Below are positions 8,101 through 16,212 of a stretch of DNA of 64,000 nt, in pieces. This DNA is from Paenibacillus kobensis NBRC 15729 (GTDB taxonomy: Bacteria > Bacillota > Bacilli > Paenibacillales > Paenibacillaceae). The notes under the pieces are model-generated. The model did not search any database. It had not been told where the DNA came from and was given only the letters and a program-made list of their open reading frames with translations. Every line of letters starts with the position of its first letter. Positions within the stretch are counted from its first letter, which is position 1. The stretch spans positions 1 to 64,000 of the forward strand of contig NZ_BILZ01000031.1 of NCBI RefSeq assembly GCF_004000825.1. Reading direction: 5' to 3'. Made by a program: the position numbers and the translations under genes.

Positions 8101-9698
8101 CTTGCATTTCTGAATGCTATGCTGTTTCCGGCATAGTTCTGAGCTCCTGCGGCAACTTCACTTTCCGCACTTGAAGTCGCCTGAGAAAGACGCGATGCTG
8201 CACCAACCCTTAATGATGATTCGGCTTGCGCTCCGATCCCTTTCGCCCTTGCAGGAACTGTAACCGGACTTTCCGGGATACCCGTTTGGCCAAAACTCGG
8301 GTATCGATCGAGCGTCGATTTAACTGGCATTGGCGCTCCCGCCACTTCGCGCCACGCCTGGTTTTGTTTTGCTTTCTGCACCAATCCCGGTTGTACGCGG
8401 TCTGGACGAGTCGGATATGCGCGTTGGATTAACTCGTCAAGACTAACTCCGTCACGGCCGGCCATTGAAGCCCACATTTGTTCGACTTCAATATCCTCTC
8501 GTCCCGGTGTAAAGCCTCCATCGCGTTCTCGTTGTTGCGCCTTGCTCATTAAATCCTCAAACTGGTCTCGGAACGGATTAGATTGTCGTTGAATGCGAGC
8601 AGTCGTAGGTGGTGCAACATCAGGTGATGGCAACCCTAGCGGTGGTGCTTCTGGAGTGATAACGTCGGGCGTTTGTGCTTTGTTGGCGCCACGCAATCTG
8701 GCTGCATCCTCACGGCCCATAGGAAGCGCAAGAACTTCTTCCGATACACCATTGCGTTTGAACAAGCGGTTGAACGCTGATTTAAGTCCTCTGCCAAGTA
8801 GATTTAAACCAACATCGCCAGCACCACCAAGGGCAGTATCTAAACCCACATCTACTGATCGTTCAGCAAGCGATTGATTGTTTCTTCCGGTAAGGACTTC
8901 ACTAGTTTCACGACCGGTGCCGAAGATAGCCCCGCCAAGCGCTCCGCGTAACGCGATTTTTCCAAGTTGCTTAGCCGCTGGTTTGACCACCATACCAGCA
9001 AGTCGCCAAGCGCCCGAACCCGGAGCAACGTAACCGGCAAATTGCCCCACCTTGCCCGCTGTAGTCTGCGTAGCCCCATCCGCCCACTCTTCGTTCCCGG
9101 CAATGCGGTCCATGTATGAAGATAGTCCAAGTGTTGCGGCATCTCCAAAACCACGTACAGCGTTATCGATCCGATCATCAATCTTCGTTCCCGGTATGTT
9201 AATTGGAATACGTTCATATAGCTGCTTGCCTACGGGTTCTATGGGTTTCGACTCTTTATCGATGCCAGGCAACCAGCTAAGATTCTCCTTGAAAAAGCCA
9301 CCTACGCTATCAGCTACGCCTGACATTGCTTTTGATATAGGCGATTGTTCTGCCATTCGTTGACGTTCTAGTCTTGGCGCTGCAGCGGCTTGTTGTAGTC
9401 TGTGGCCTATATCAGCCGCTGTCGGCCTTGCTTGAATGACTGATACCGGCGCTGGCTTACTCAATTTATCTCTGATGCCATATATGGTTTGGGTTGCCGA
9501 TAACGGAGACGTTACAGTAATTGCCGGCGGTTTTGGCCTTGTGTCAGGAATAAGACCAAGGTCCATGCGACGACTTTCATAAAAAGAAGAAGAGGAAGCC
9601 TTATCGGCCTCCTCCCGTTTTGCCGTAGTTGTACCTACGCCTAATTCTTTTCTTCTGCGCTCATAATATGAGTCTCCCACGGGCGTCAACCTCCCCAT
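5154..9698 (-). CDS. Giant virion protein with zinc-peptidase motif, probable ejection protein
   Basis: At 1514 residues this is the largest prophage gene. The first 150 residues contain two repeats of a SYYERRRKELG / SFYESRRMDLG motif. Residues 592-596 are HEVGH with a later EEGVAEYV, the layout of an HExxH-plus-Glu zinc peptidase. The C-terminal half (about 700-1350) has helices and hydrophobic stretches (AGAVLTPEFTIRNAFRDIL) like the LPD38-type domains of phage polyvalent proteins. Position at the end of the tail genes and size fit an internal virion protein ejected with the DNA. Actual peptidase activity is inference. Confidence 0.7.
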   Translation of the reverse strand: MGRLTPVGDSYYERRRKELGVGTTTAKREEADKASSSSFYESRRMDLGLIPDTRPKPPAITVTSPLSATQTIYGIRDKLSKPAPVSVIQARPTAADIGHRLQQAAAAPRLERQRMAEQSPISKAMSGVADSVGGFFKENLSWLPGIDKESKPIEPVGKQLYERIPINIPGTKIDDRIDNAVRGFGDAATLGLSSYMDRIAGNEEWADGATQTTAGKVGQFAGYVAPGSGAWRLAGMVVKPAAKQLGKIALRGALGGAIFGTGRETSEVLTGRNNQSLAERSVDVGLDTALGGAGDVGLNLLGRGLKSAFNRLFKRNGVSEEVLALPMGREDAARLRGANKAQTPDVITPEAPPLGLPSPDVAPPTTARIQRQSNPFRDQFEDLMSKAQQRERDGGFTPGREDIEVEQMWASMAGRDGVSLDELIQRAYPTRPDRVQPGLVQKAKQNQAWREVAGAPMPVKSTLDRYPSFGQTGIPESPVTVPARAKGIGAQAESSLRVGAASRLSQATSSAESEVAAGAQNYAGNSIAFRNARTQNERTINRNKVVSNLRKNLGVVIDTGRLSGGRAVLGQFKVQPEVVRTRMAEDLQVIAHEVGHNLDKRFKLKDDPQFHQELAAVARNNRTLNLAAYQPNQIPEEGVAEYVRLRLTDPNTAKRLAPKFTEFFDGRLDAKTMKGLEASAGDVDTWITQGYYNQAKGLLDFDSSKGKQPFSWERTYTKFLDDLNPLKLVEVALKKKVGVGNDSIYKMARLSRGIGERAKLAITRGIYDAKGNKVSEGLRQIVAPIEKLGVSETDLSTYLAVKHAVDLKAMGKQVPFDDDQIQAVLRKLDTPEMQAVQQGIIKFNHHLQDILVDAQILSRQSVQAMRSKYPNYVPFMRYFDDDAIAGFKNGGFGASKGFANISNPIKSMSEEGSTRTIINPIESIVKNTMLVMNAAAKNKVGLQLAELSKVEGAGRWVESLGKGGSSVAEHVVSVYENGVRQSYKVRDADLYNAMLSLDAESTNSLIKFLGGAASMLRAGAVLTPEFTIRNAFRDILGATINSTKYGFNPVDFAKGMFHVLGKTKTFDQFLSSGGAMSTVMSLDRDASREAMEAVFKRSLKDKALNIVTSPKELAKMLSGYTPAKTVIGGLRKAAEVSELSTKVGAFNKTLRKTGSLEEAAYTARDLMDFNRAGTAIRQANRAVAFLNAALQGTDKMARSFMENKTSFLTRATATLVVPAIGLYYWNKNLPDDMKAEYDNIPQWQKDNFFIVGIPGAGVFARIPKPFEAGMLFSTGAERVMEWLDKNDPEAFNNYGRTLLSTFTPPVMMTALTPLLEAITNHSFFRNAPIVNQGEQRFEKKDQFGIYTSETAKGIGNILSHSPLKESNFASPKIIDNTIKGYTAGLGQYAVSGIDAAINGIRGKQGPTRPAKEWQEQAFAKSFFVNTAGGGQVRDEFYKLWGRLSAKKASADLNERPFNDPDYLRMKAAEKIVSALNKQYKAIQKDEAMSGAEKRAKLDILDAQMNEVAAKGLGK

Positions 9699-11098
9699 TT
9701 AAGTCCGTAGCGTTGATACAACCTTTTCGTTTCTGCTTCTGGTAGATCAAGCGAGAAGATGTAGTCTGCCAAACCTTCAGGATTAGTAACCGAGTATCTA
9801 CCCGTAGATTGTCCCATTGCGTTCACTTCTTTCTGGACAAATAGCGAGTTGTCGATGTCTTTGTAAGCATCCTCATAAGTCGCAGCCTTTTCTTTCTGTT
9901 GTTGTCCGTACGGCGTTCCCTGTTGCACTCCATACGATTCAAGTCCTGTCGGCGCTACTCCGGTAGCCTGCCATATATCCATGAGTCTGCCGTACGAAGC
10001 GTTTGAATCAGCGCGTTTGTTGTCCGTTTGTGAATTCTTCTTGCTAAGGTTGTAACTTGCCCATTGGCGTGAATTATCGTCCTTCGCTAATCCATAGTTC
10101 CGGTCAGACTCGAGAACGCCTCGATTGTAATTCCGATCACTCTCTAACACACCACGGTCATAGTTCCGATCTGATTCAAGGACCCCTCGGTCATAATTAC
10201 GATCAGATTCAAGAACACCGCGATTATAATTCCGATCTGATTCCAATACACCACGATCAAACTGTTTCGTCTGCATGCCTTGATTAAACGTTTGATCCTT
10301 GGTAGCAAAATCGTTCGACCATTGTTGCTGCTGGTCCGCCTGCCGATCGTTGCTGACACCGAGGATATTCGAGAGCAGTGACGCCGTGTCTGATTGTTTA
10401 TCTCGGTATGCGTTGTATCGGTTGGATTCGGAGTCTTGGAACCGCGTATATGCCTGCTGGAACAACTGCGGCAGCAGATTAGCCGTAACATCGCCGTAAG
10501 CGTCCTGCTGAATCTGTCCCAACCGGTCCGAAGTGATAGTGCTGTCCAATATACCGCGTCGCGCGAGGTCAGCCATGGCGTTTCCGCTGGCCTGTCCTGC
10601 ATTCGCTTGTGCACGCTGTAGAGCCGCCTGATAGACCGGATCGGAGTTCGGGTCATATGAGAATGTACTCGGCTTATACGTGCCTATATCGCTCTCTATG
10701 GCCTTTAGGAGTGAGTCTATCTTGCTGTTGGTCTGGCTTGTCTGCTGGCGCGTCTGATAGCCCTGTAGGGCGCTGTCGAGTGCTGCCTTAGTGGCGTAGG
10801 ACGTACCGCCTTGTACCGTCGCCGGAGTGATAAATGATTGCCCGCCGACTGTCACAGAATTATTGGCTTTGTCATAGCCGATCTGATCGTTGCCGATGCC
10901 ATTGTTCAGCAGATATTGCCGGATTGCTGACTGCCCATCTGGTGCCGGCTTAGGTGTTGGGGTTGCTGTTGGCTTCGGAGTCACCAATGAGGTTGGCGTC
11001 GCCTTTGGTAAGCCTGCCGCCGCCGCAATGCCCGCACCTACCCCAAGGCCCGCGGTCGTCGGTAAGAGGGGGTTCTTTTTCAACGTATTAGCTATCAT
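9686..11098 (-). CDS. Repeat-containing virion protein, possible ejection protein
   Basis: The 470-residue protein starts with a hydrophobic Gly/Ala segment (LGVGAGIAAAAGL), followed by a Thr/Pro-rich linker (about 30-50), a Gln/Asp-rich helical middle, and five tandem copies of RGVLESDRNY(N/D) at about residues 282-336. Its ATG overlaps the stop of the 68-residue gene before it, and it overlaps the 1514-residue gene after it by 13 bases. The composition, with a membrane-active N-terminus and long helices, resembles podovirus ejection proteins; that role is inferred from context. Confidence 0.65.
   Translation of the reverse strand: MIANTLKKNPLLPTTAGLGVGAGIAAAAGLPKATPTSLVTPKPTATPTPKPAPDGQSAIRQYLLNNGIGNDQIGYDKANNSVTVGGQSFITPATVQGGTSYATKAALDSALQGYQTRQQTSQTNSKIDSLLKAIESDIGTYKPSTFSYDPNSDPVYQAALQRAQANAGQASGNAMADLARRGILDSTITSDRLGQIQQDAYGDVTANLLPQLFQQAYTRFQDSESNRYNAYRDKQSDTASLLSNILGVSNDRQADQQQQWSNDFATKDQTFNQGMQTKQFDRGVLESDRNYNRGVLESDRNYDRGVLESDRNYDRGVLESDRNYNRGVLESDRNYGLAKDDNSRQWASYNLSKKNSQTDNKRADSNASYGRLMDIWQATGVAPTGLESYGVQQGTPYGQQQKEKAATYEDAYKDIDNSLFVQKEVNAMGQSTGRYSVTNPEGLADYIFSLDLPEAETKRLYQRYGLKWGG
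10091..10255 (-). repeat. Five in-frame 33-bp tandem repeats
   Basis: Five 33-base units encode RGVLESDRNY plus N, D, D, N and G. The protein copies are almost identical while the DNA copies differ at many third positions. This suggests old duplications kept by selection on the protein rather than a recent slippage event. Confidence 0.95.
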
Positions 11099-11301
11099 GT
11101 GCCCACCTCCACGGCTGCAACAGCGTTATAGGCTAACTCCAATTCATCCATGCGTTGTTGAGCAAGTTCGGCTTCACGCGTCTTACCTGCTGCCGCTGCC
11201 GCCGCCTTGGTCAACTGCATGTCATAATACTGCGCCTGTAGGCTCTTAAGCCGCTGTGCTTTAACCTGTTGTTTTGTTGCTACGTCCAAATCATTGATCA
11301 T
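11095..11301 (-). CDS. Small helical virion-region protein
   Basis: These 68 residues are Ala/Gln/Glu/Lys-rich and predicted entirely helical (KSLQAQYYDMQLTKAAAAAAGK). The stop overlaps the start of the next gene (ATGA). Such short helical proteins are common among podovirus tail and ejection genes. No named family recognised. Confidence 0.6.
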   Translation of the reverse strand: MINDLDVATKQQVKAQRLKSLQAQYYDMQLTKAAAAAAGKTREAELAQQRMDELELAYNAVAAVEVGT

Positions 11302-11303
11302 GT

Positions 11304-12092
11304 TTATGCTCCTTCCAAGGCGGTCACACGCGCCGATAAACTATTGATTTGCGTTTGCAGAGCGTTATTGATGCCCCATACAAAGCTCGTTGTTGCGTAA
11401 TCGGATAGTCCCGATTCTAATGCGGCTATCCTCGATCCGTGGTCATCGCTCACGACTTGGAGCTCACCAAATAGGTGTGCCAAGCTCGTACCCGTGAAGT
11501 CAATTACCCGGCTAAACTCGTTTATGTTGATGTAGGATGAATAGAAATTTACGCCCGGAACGGAAATGTTGAACGGGCCGCCGGAGTACAGCGCAAATCC
11601 AGTCCAGTCAAAATAGAACTGTGCCCACGAACTACCGTCGACAAAGGCGAGATACGGCGTCAACGTTTCGCTTAGATCGTAGGACATAGCCCCCATTGTG
11701 ATATATTGCGAAGGTGATTGGTAAGCGCCAAATAAGTCGTTTTCGGGGTCGATCATTACTCGCGGGTATGAACCCTCCCGACTCTGAATCGTCCACCCTG
11801 TCGCTACCCCTTTACCGCTGTTGTGGACGCGCCACGGGGCTATCTCCGGTGTTGTGTCGCCAGCCCAGAAGCGTACATCATCCAATCCGCTGTAAGCCCC
11901 TGACATGCCTACATCGCCGTCCATAGAGGTTAGACGATCATTATCGACTATCCACCTGCCTATCTCTGTGATGTTCTTGCTGTTGATGTTCCGGCTAAGG
12001 TGTTCGACGGTCTTTTGAAGCGACACAACCATATCCGCGAGTTCTTCCGGCGACTCCTTGCCTGTCGGCCGACTGAATGATATTGCTCCCAT
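11304..12092 (-). CDS. Probable tail or receptor-interaction protein
   Basis: This 262-residue protein has an N-terminal helix (about 10-40), a beta-rich centre with many aromatic and Gly residues (about 60-200), and a C-terminal coiled-coil-like end (LQTQINSLSARVTALEGA). A trimeric fibre or base protein would look like this. It lies between the nozzle-like gene and the ejection genes, in line with a surface tail role, but I do not recognise a family. Confidence 0.55.
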   Translation of the reverse strand: MGAISFSRPTGKESPEELADMVVSLQKTVEHLSRNINSKNITEIGRWIVDNDRLTSMDGDVGMSGAYSGLDDVRFWAGDTTPEIAPWRVHNSGKGVATGWTIQSREGSYPRVMIDPENDLFGAYQSPSQYITMGAMSYDLSETLTPYLAFVDGSSWAQFYFDWTGFALYSGGPFNISVPGVNFYSSYININEFSRVIDFTGTSLAHLFGELQVVSDDHGSRIAALESGLSDYATTSFVWGINNALQTQINSLSARVTALEGA

Positions 12093-12100
12093 ATGCCCTC

Positions 12101-13513
12101 CTATACGACCGGAAAGTTCCGTTCATCCATCGAGATTTCACGGACTGTCACTTGACCGGTCCACGTAAGTTTGAACCGCAGCGTATTGCTTTGTGCCACT
12201 TGGAACGGGTTCACGCATATCCGATTGTTTATTGCCTGTGACGCGCTCAAATCGCTTACTAGAGTCCATGATTCTCCGGACGGCTCTTTGCTAAGGTAGA
12301 CTTGTAGCGTCGATCCTACAGGCTTCTCGACCGTCACCCATAGGCGCGGCCAGCGTATGCGTTGGCTCATCGACTCAACTGTGAATGTTTTGGAAATTAC
12401 CTCGCAGGAGATTGCCACCCCGTTATCTGTCGTCCCACCCATCTGCAGCACACGACCTTGCGCATCGGCCATGTACAGCGTCTCGCCCATCTTGACAATG
12501 TGCGTGGGTTGGAGATCGTTCCAAACGTCCCACTGGTCAATTTGACTATCCCATACAAGCACGGTGTCAACAGTCGATCCCATAGGCAGTGCAACGTAAA
12601 GGTAGCGTCCATCAGAGCCAGCACAGCACTGTTGTTTGAGCGCTTTGTTCATGTTGTCGATGTACCATTGGACCGGCTGCGAGAATTTCTTACGAGGGCG
12701 TACGCCTCCGCTGTATTCGTATATGCCTGTCTCATCTACGAAATAGAGGACAGATTCAAGATTGGTCATTGCCTTGTTGTTAAGAGCTCCAAAATCTTCG
12801 GCGATGGCGTTCGATAGATCAAACGAGTTTCTGTCTGTGCCGTATAATTCATAGGATGATGAAGGGAAAAATACGCTAAGATGACCGGTTCCTGCTCGTA
12901 ATCCAATGATGTCTTCGCCCCTGTATGTCTCTTTTCCGATCGTCCCCGGAGAGCTGTCATTCGGCCTTCCTGTCAACGTCCACTCTTCTGCTAAATTGAT
13001 ACCGGTATAGTGGATTCGATTACCCACCGCGCAATACAAACGATTGTCGTGCTCGTTGATATAGTTTGCACCTGCCGGAGCGTTTGCCAGCAATTGAACA
13101 ATGCTGCCGTCGAACCGTTGTACCGGATCGACTCCGTTCGTGCCGATAAGGTTCGTCTCCCCGAAGCCGCCTTTGAAGTTAACGAAGCTCCAATCTGCAG
13201 ACGTGTTCAGCCCGGATTTCATCGTAATCCAGTCCGTACCGTCCCATCGCCGCCATGTACCGTCCGCAAATACAGCATGCAGGGTCTGCCCCTTCCACGA
13301 TGCTAGCCCAAGCACTCTACCTGGTACCGATCCCCCAAGCACAGTAAACCCCGGCCTAGTGGTAGCAGCCGGGGCTTTAGAGGAGTGTAGGTTTTTCGAG
13401 TGAGCGAACTGTGTCTCCGGGATGAAGTACGGGTCGTTCTTGTTTGTGCCGTTGAACACGCGAATTACACGGTCCGGGGCGCGTTGTGATCGTACTTTAG
13501 GCCAATATTGCAC
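12101..13513 (-). CDS. Tail nozzle / stabilisation-type protein
   Basis: The 470-residue protein is nearly all beta strand with propeller-like repeats (LASWKGQTLHAVF, LYCAVGNRIHY, VLYFVDETGIYEY, ETLYMADAQGRVLQ). This resembles the P22 gp10 / T7 gp12 class that forms the nozzle of short-tailed phages. In the operon it comes after the adaptor and tailspike genes and before the ejection genes. The call rests on fold-like pattern and position. Confidence 0.62.
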   Translation of the reverse strand: MQYWPKVRSQRAPDRVIRVFNGTNKNDPYFIPETQFAHSKNLHSSKAPAATTRPGFTVLGGSVPGRVLGLASWKGQTLHAVFADGTWRRWDGTDWITMKSGLNTSADWSFVNFKGGFGETNLIGTNGVDPVQRFDGSIVQLLANAPAGANYINEHDNRLYCAVGNRIHYTGINLAEEWTLTGRPNDSSPGTIGKETYRGEDIIGLRAGTGHLSVFFPSSSYELYGTDRNSFDLSNAIAEDFGALNNKAMTNLESVLYFVDETGIYEYSGGVRPRKKFSQPVQWYIDNMNKALKQQCCAGSDGRYLYVALPMGSTVDTVLVWDSQIDQWDVWNDLQPTHIVKMGETLYMADAQGRVLQMGGTTDNGVAISCEVISKTFTVESMSQRIRWPRLWVTVEKPVGSTLQVYLSKEPSGESWTLVSDLSASQAINNRICVNPFQVAQSNTLRFKLTWTGQVTVREISMDERNFPVV

Positions 13514-13602
13514 AAGATCACCTCTTGTCTACTATAAATCGACATACTTCTCAATCATCATCTGCTATTATTTTCCTCAATTCGGAAGAAAGGAGGGTAC
13601 AT

Positions 13603-13821
13603 ATGATTATTCAAATCACTGATTCGAAATTTGTTGATAGTGTGGTAGAAGTTGACGGAAACTCTTATGTTAACTGCACCTTTACGAACTGCACTTTCGT
13701 CACGGCAACCGGAAATTATTCATTTGACAAATGCAGTTTTAATGGTGGTTCGCTTCAGCCGGTTTCAGGAAGTAACGCTGAAGCTGTTGTAAGTTTGTTC
13801 GTCGGTTTGCACGGTCGCTAA
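13603..13821 (+). CDS. Small beta-helix-like protein opposite to the late operon
   Basis: This 72-residue protein is encoded against the direction of all neighbouring late genes, with its own strong ribosome site (AAAGGAGGG). The middle repeats a short pattern (YVNCTFTNCTFV, YSFDKCSF) like a rung of a right-handed beta-helix or pentapeptide-type protein. It is a moron-like insertion: a self-contained gene in the virion operon, possibly expressed from the lysogen. The start at 13603 is preferred over an upstream ATG with no ribosome site. Confidence 0.7.
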   Translation: MIIQITDSKFVDSVVEVDGNSYVNCTFTNCTFVTATGNYSFDKCSFNGGSLQPVSGSNAEAVVSLFVGLHGR

Positions 13822-13948
13822 AACATTACCCATACCAGAGGGCTTATCGAGAGCCCTCTGGTGTGAATGTGCAACCGATAAGTCTTTCAGCAACAGTATT
13901 GTTTCGATTAGTGCAGTTTACGAATACACAATCCACGATTCGTTTCAT
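13739..13948 (-). CDS. Possible small protein overlapping the rightward gene
   Basis: On the minus strand an ATG overlaps the stop of the 104-residue gene (TCATGA) and has the strong site GGAGGAGG before it. The frame stays open for 69 codons and begins MKRIVDCVFVNCT, which echoes the NCTF motif of the rightward gene at 13603. It lies largely antisense to that gene, so it is uncertain; coupling and ribosome site argue for at least its N-terminal part being translated. Confidence 0.35.
13837..13861. other. Hairpin after the rightward moron-like gene
   Basis: CAGAGGGCT and AGCCCTCTG form a perfect 9-bp stem with a 7-base loop, 15 bases past the stop of the rightward gene. There is no T-run on either strand, so it may be a weak or protein-assisted terminator or an RNA-stability hairpin. 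Confidence 0.5.
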
Positions 13949-14259
13949 GATTGTCCTCCTCCTTCTCCATAAATGGTTATCTGATCCACGATGTACCACA
14001 AGTCAATCTCTCGATACTCATTTGCCGGCTTACCCGGCGCGAATGCTGGTGACTCGGACATAAGCAGCGTGTAATAATCACCATCTATCAGTACATAGTC
14101 CACCTTTGCCACTTCGCCGTTCGACGTACGATAAGCAATGGTAAGTTCGACGCGCTGCAGCACCTTGTTTTCTGCGATGGTCTGAATCTCTTCTGTCTCG
14201 ATATCCTTGGTCACTTCCGTCATCTCTTTGACTTGAACCGTCTTATTCGAATCGCGCAC
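13945..14259 (-). CDS. Hypothetical protein after the tailspike gene
   Basis: This 104-residue protein has a charged helical N-terminus (EMTEVTKDIETEEIQ) and a beta-rich remainder (VELTIAYRTSNGEVAKVDYVLI). It follows the tailspike gene with 12 bases between. Possibly a tailspike chaperone or small structural protein; the family is not recognised. Confidence 0.6.
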   Translation of the reverse strand: MRDSNKTVQVKEMTEVTKDIETEEIQTIAENKVLQRVELTIAYRTSNGEVAKVDYVLIDGDYYTLLMSESPAFAPGKPANEYREIDLWYIVDQITIYGEGGGQS

Positions 14260-14271
14260 TCTACCACCCCC

Positions 14272-16209
14272 TTAATGCATGTTCATTATGATCCATACCC
14301 GACATGTCGCAAGCGATACCGCGTTCGTTGTGTTAGACTTAGCCGATAGATTCATCCCAACGATCCGCAATCGTGTCGGTATAAGCGGAGCAATCTCTTC
14401 GATCGTAAGCCAGTTGGCTACCAACGCACCGGATAGCGCCTTTTCGATGTACGCCGAAGTGCCATCATCGTAAATCGCCTCCACCTTGTATGTGACCGTT
14501 TCAGAAGCGAACGTGCCCCATAGTTGGATATGAGGGATCATGGCGTACTGCCACTTGTTCGGAATGGCCGTAACGGCTCCGTAGGTGTTATTGACACCGC
14601 ACGGAATGTTGATGAGCTGGTTGTAACAACCGGGCGCGGCTGATGTGAATTGCTCGGACGGGTAGTTAACAAACTGCAGTTGGGGCAGTGAGTACTCATA
14701 TTTTTTTGTAACTGTCCCGATGTAGGTTGGTTTTTCGATTACGTTTCCTGCACCGTTGATATAGTGCGCGACTCCTGTGATGGTGTTGAACGTGTTGTGC
14801 TCGAAGAAGCCGCTTGAGCCCATAGAGATACATTTATCAGCGATCGTAAAGTCACAGTGAGTTACCTTTGCGTAGTCACCTGCTTTGATAACGTAGTCGC
14901 CAAGGTTCATTTTGTAGAACGAGCAATGATTAACGCGTAAGCGTGTTTTAGCTTGAATAAACGGAGTTCCACAGTTTACTGCGCTGAGGTGGCTGATTTC
15001 GATCGGAAGTACTGAGTCGCCGCCCGGAACATTAGTTGCATTGGCTGTTAAAAAGTTCTTGATGTTTATTACGCTGCCGCCATTGACCTTAAAGTCGTAG
15101 GTTGAGACACCGACCACATCGAATATCCACCTCTTATTCTGCCCGCCAGAAAAATAGGTGAAGTGATTGAATGTAACGCCGCGGGTATCCGCTGTTGGTC
15201 CGCCAATTGTGAAACTCGGCTTTGTCTCATCGAGGACAGCATTAATGTTGCCTGCCGAAAGCGTAACCCCAGTGCAATGACGGATAACCGACGGGGAGTT
15301 TTCGATCTTCAGTTCTTGAATCTGAATTTCCCGTAGCAGCTTATTAACGTTCTTGGTGCCGTCAATTTGAAGTCCGCCCGGACAATTTTCGATCCGAATT
15401 TGATCGATGTGAATTGCGTTTGTTACGTCGATAATGGAGGCATCTCGTCCGCCCGGTTTAGCTACGCCGGGGTACATGCCGAATCCAGGTGTATTTTCAT
15501 CTGTTCCGACGAAAATGATCTCAACTTGATTCAGGAACGTGTCATAGCATTCTTGCATCCGAATCCCAGTGCCAGCGATATTCAGAATGTTGACACGATT
15601 GATATAGGCTTGGGATGTCAAAGTAAAATCAATTCCGCCGGCTGCTGGTGGATTATCATATTTTGTGGTGAACGCGAAATGCTCGTCCGTTGGCGAAATA
15701 GTGAAGTCCTCGTACCCTATGCATGCTAACCATTCTTCTACGTTGTCCCGCCCGAAGACGAATCCACCTGAGCCAATAGGGTTGATACGTGTGGAGTATA
15801 CTCCCGAACCTCGAATCACAACGCCTGTTTTCATCACGATCTTTCCAACGTCGATGTTAAGGACGCCAGGAGGGAGAAGCACCACGCCGCCACGGTACAA
15901 CTTCGACAACGGGAAGTTCCGCAGCCCCTTTGCACCGGAGTCGATCCAAGAGTTTGCTTCGTTAATTGCTCGTTGCAACCCATCGGTGTGATTTGATTCA
16001 TGGCTCGAGATGTAATCCAATACATTAAAAATTACTTTGCTCCAAGTTTCTCGGTTTTGATTTCCTGACACTAGTTGGCTCGCGATCAACTCCGCTTTAT
16101 TGAGCGGTCGGTAAGAGGATACGCCATACGGGTTAACCTCCAGCCCAATCACATTCGCCCAACTCTCGCCCGATGCTAATTGTTGTGCGATAAGCTCCGC
16201 CTTGTTCAT
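14272..16209 (-). CDS. Tailspike with beta-helix (pectate-lyase-like) domain
   Basis: The protein has 645 residues. Residues 1-60 hold a twofold repeat (NKAELIAQQLASG near 2 and NKAELIASQLVSG near 37), probably the anchor to the tail. Then comes a signature VVLLPPGVLNIDVGKIVMKTG and long beta-helix repeats, as in Pectate_lyase_3-type phage depolymerases, and a C-terminal beta-sandwich-like end. Tailspikes bind and often cut host surface glycans. GGTGG precedes the start. It is placed between adaptor and nozzle genes, as in podoviruses. The glycan substrate cannot be read from the sequence. Confidence 0.82.
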   Translation of the reverse strand: MNKAELIAQQLASGESWANVIGLEVNPYGVSSYRPLNKAELIASQLVSGNQNRETWSKVIFNVLDYISSHESNHTDGLQRAINEANSWIDSGAKGLRNFPLSKLYRGGVVLLPPGVLNIDVGKIVMKTGVVIRGSGVYSTRINPIGSGGFVFGRDNVEEWLACIGYEDFTISPTDEHFAFTTKYDNPPAAGGIDFTLTSQAYINRVNILNIAGTGIRMQECYDTFLNQVEIIFVGTDENTPGFGMYPGVAKPGGRDASIIDVTNAIHIDQIRIENCPGGLQIDGTKNVNKLLREIQIQELKIENSPSVIRHCTGVTLSAGNINAVLDETKPSFTIGGPTADTRGVTFNHFTYFSGGQNKRWIFDVVGVSTYDFKVNGGSVINIKNFLTANATNVPGGDSVLPIEISHLSAVNCGTPFIQAKTRLRVNHCSFYKMNLGDYVIKAGDYAKVTHCDFTIADKCISMGSSGFFEHNTFNTITGVAHYINGAGNVIEKPTYIGTVTKKYEYSLPQLQFVNYPSEQFTSAAPGCYNQLINIPCGVNNTYGAVTAIPNKWQYAMIPHIQLWGTFASETVTYKVEAIYDDGTSAYIEKALSGALVANWLTIEEIAPLIPTRLRIVGMNLSAKSNTTNAVSLATCRVWIIMNMH

Positions 16210-16212
16210 ATA

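Noticed and set aside
10091-10255. Five regular 33-bp repeats look like a short CRISPR array
   Set aside because: They are in-frame coding repeats with no spacers and no cas genes nearby.
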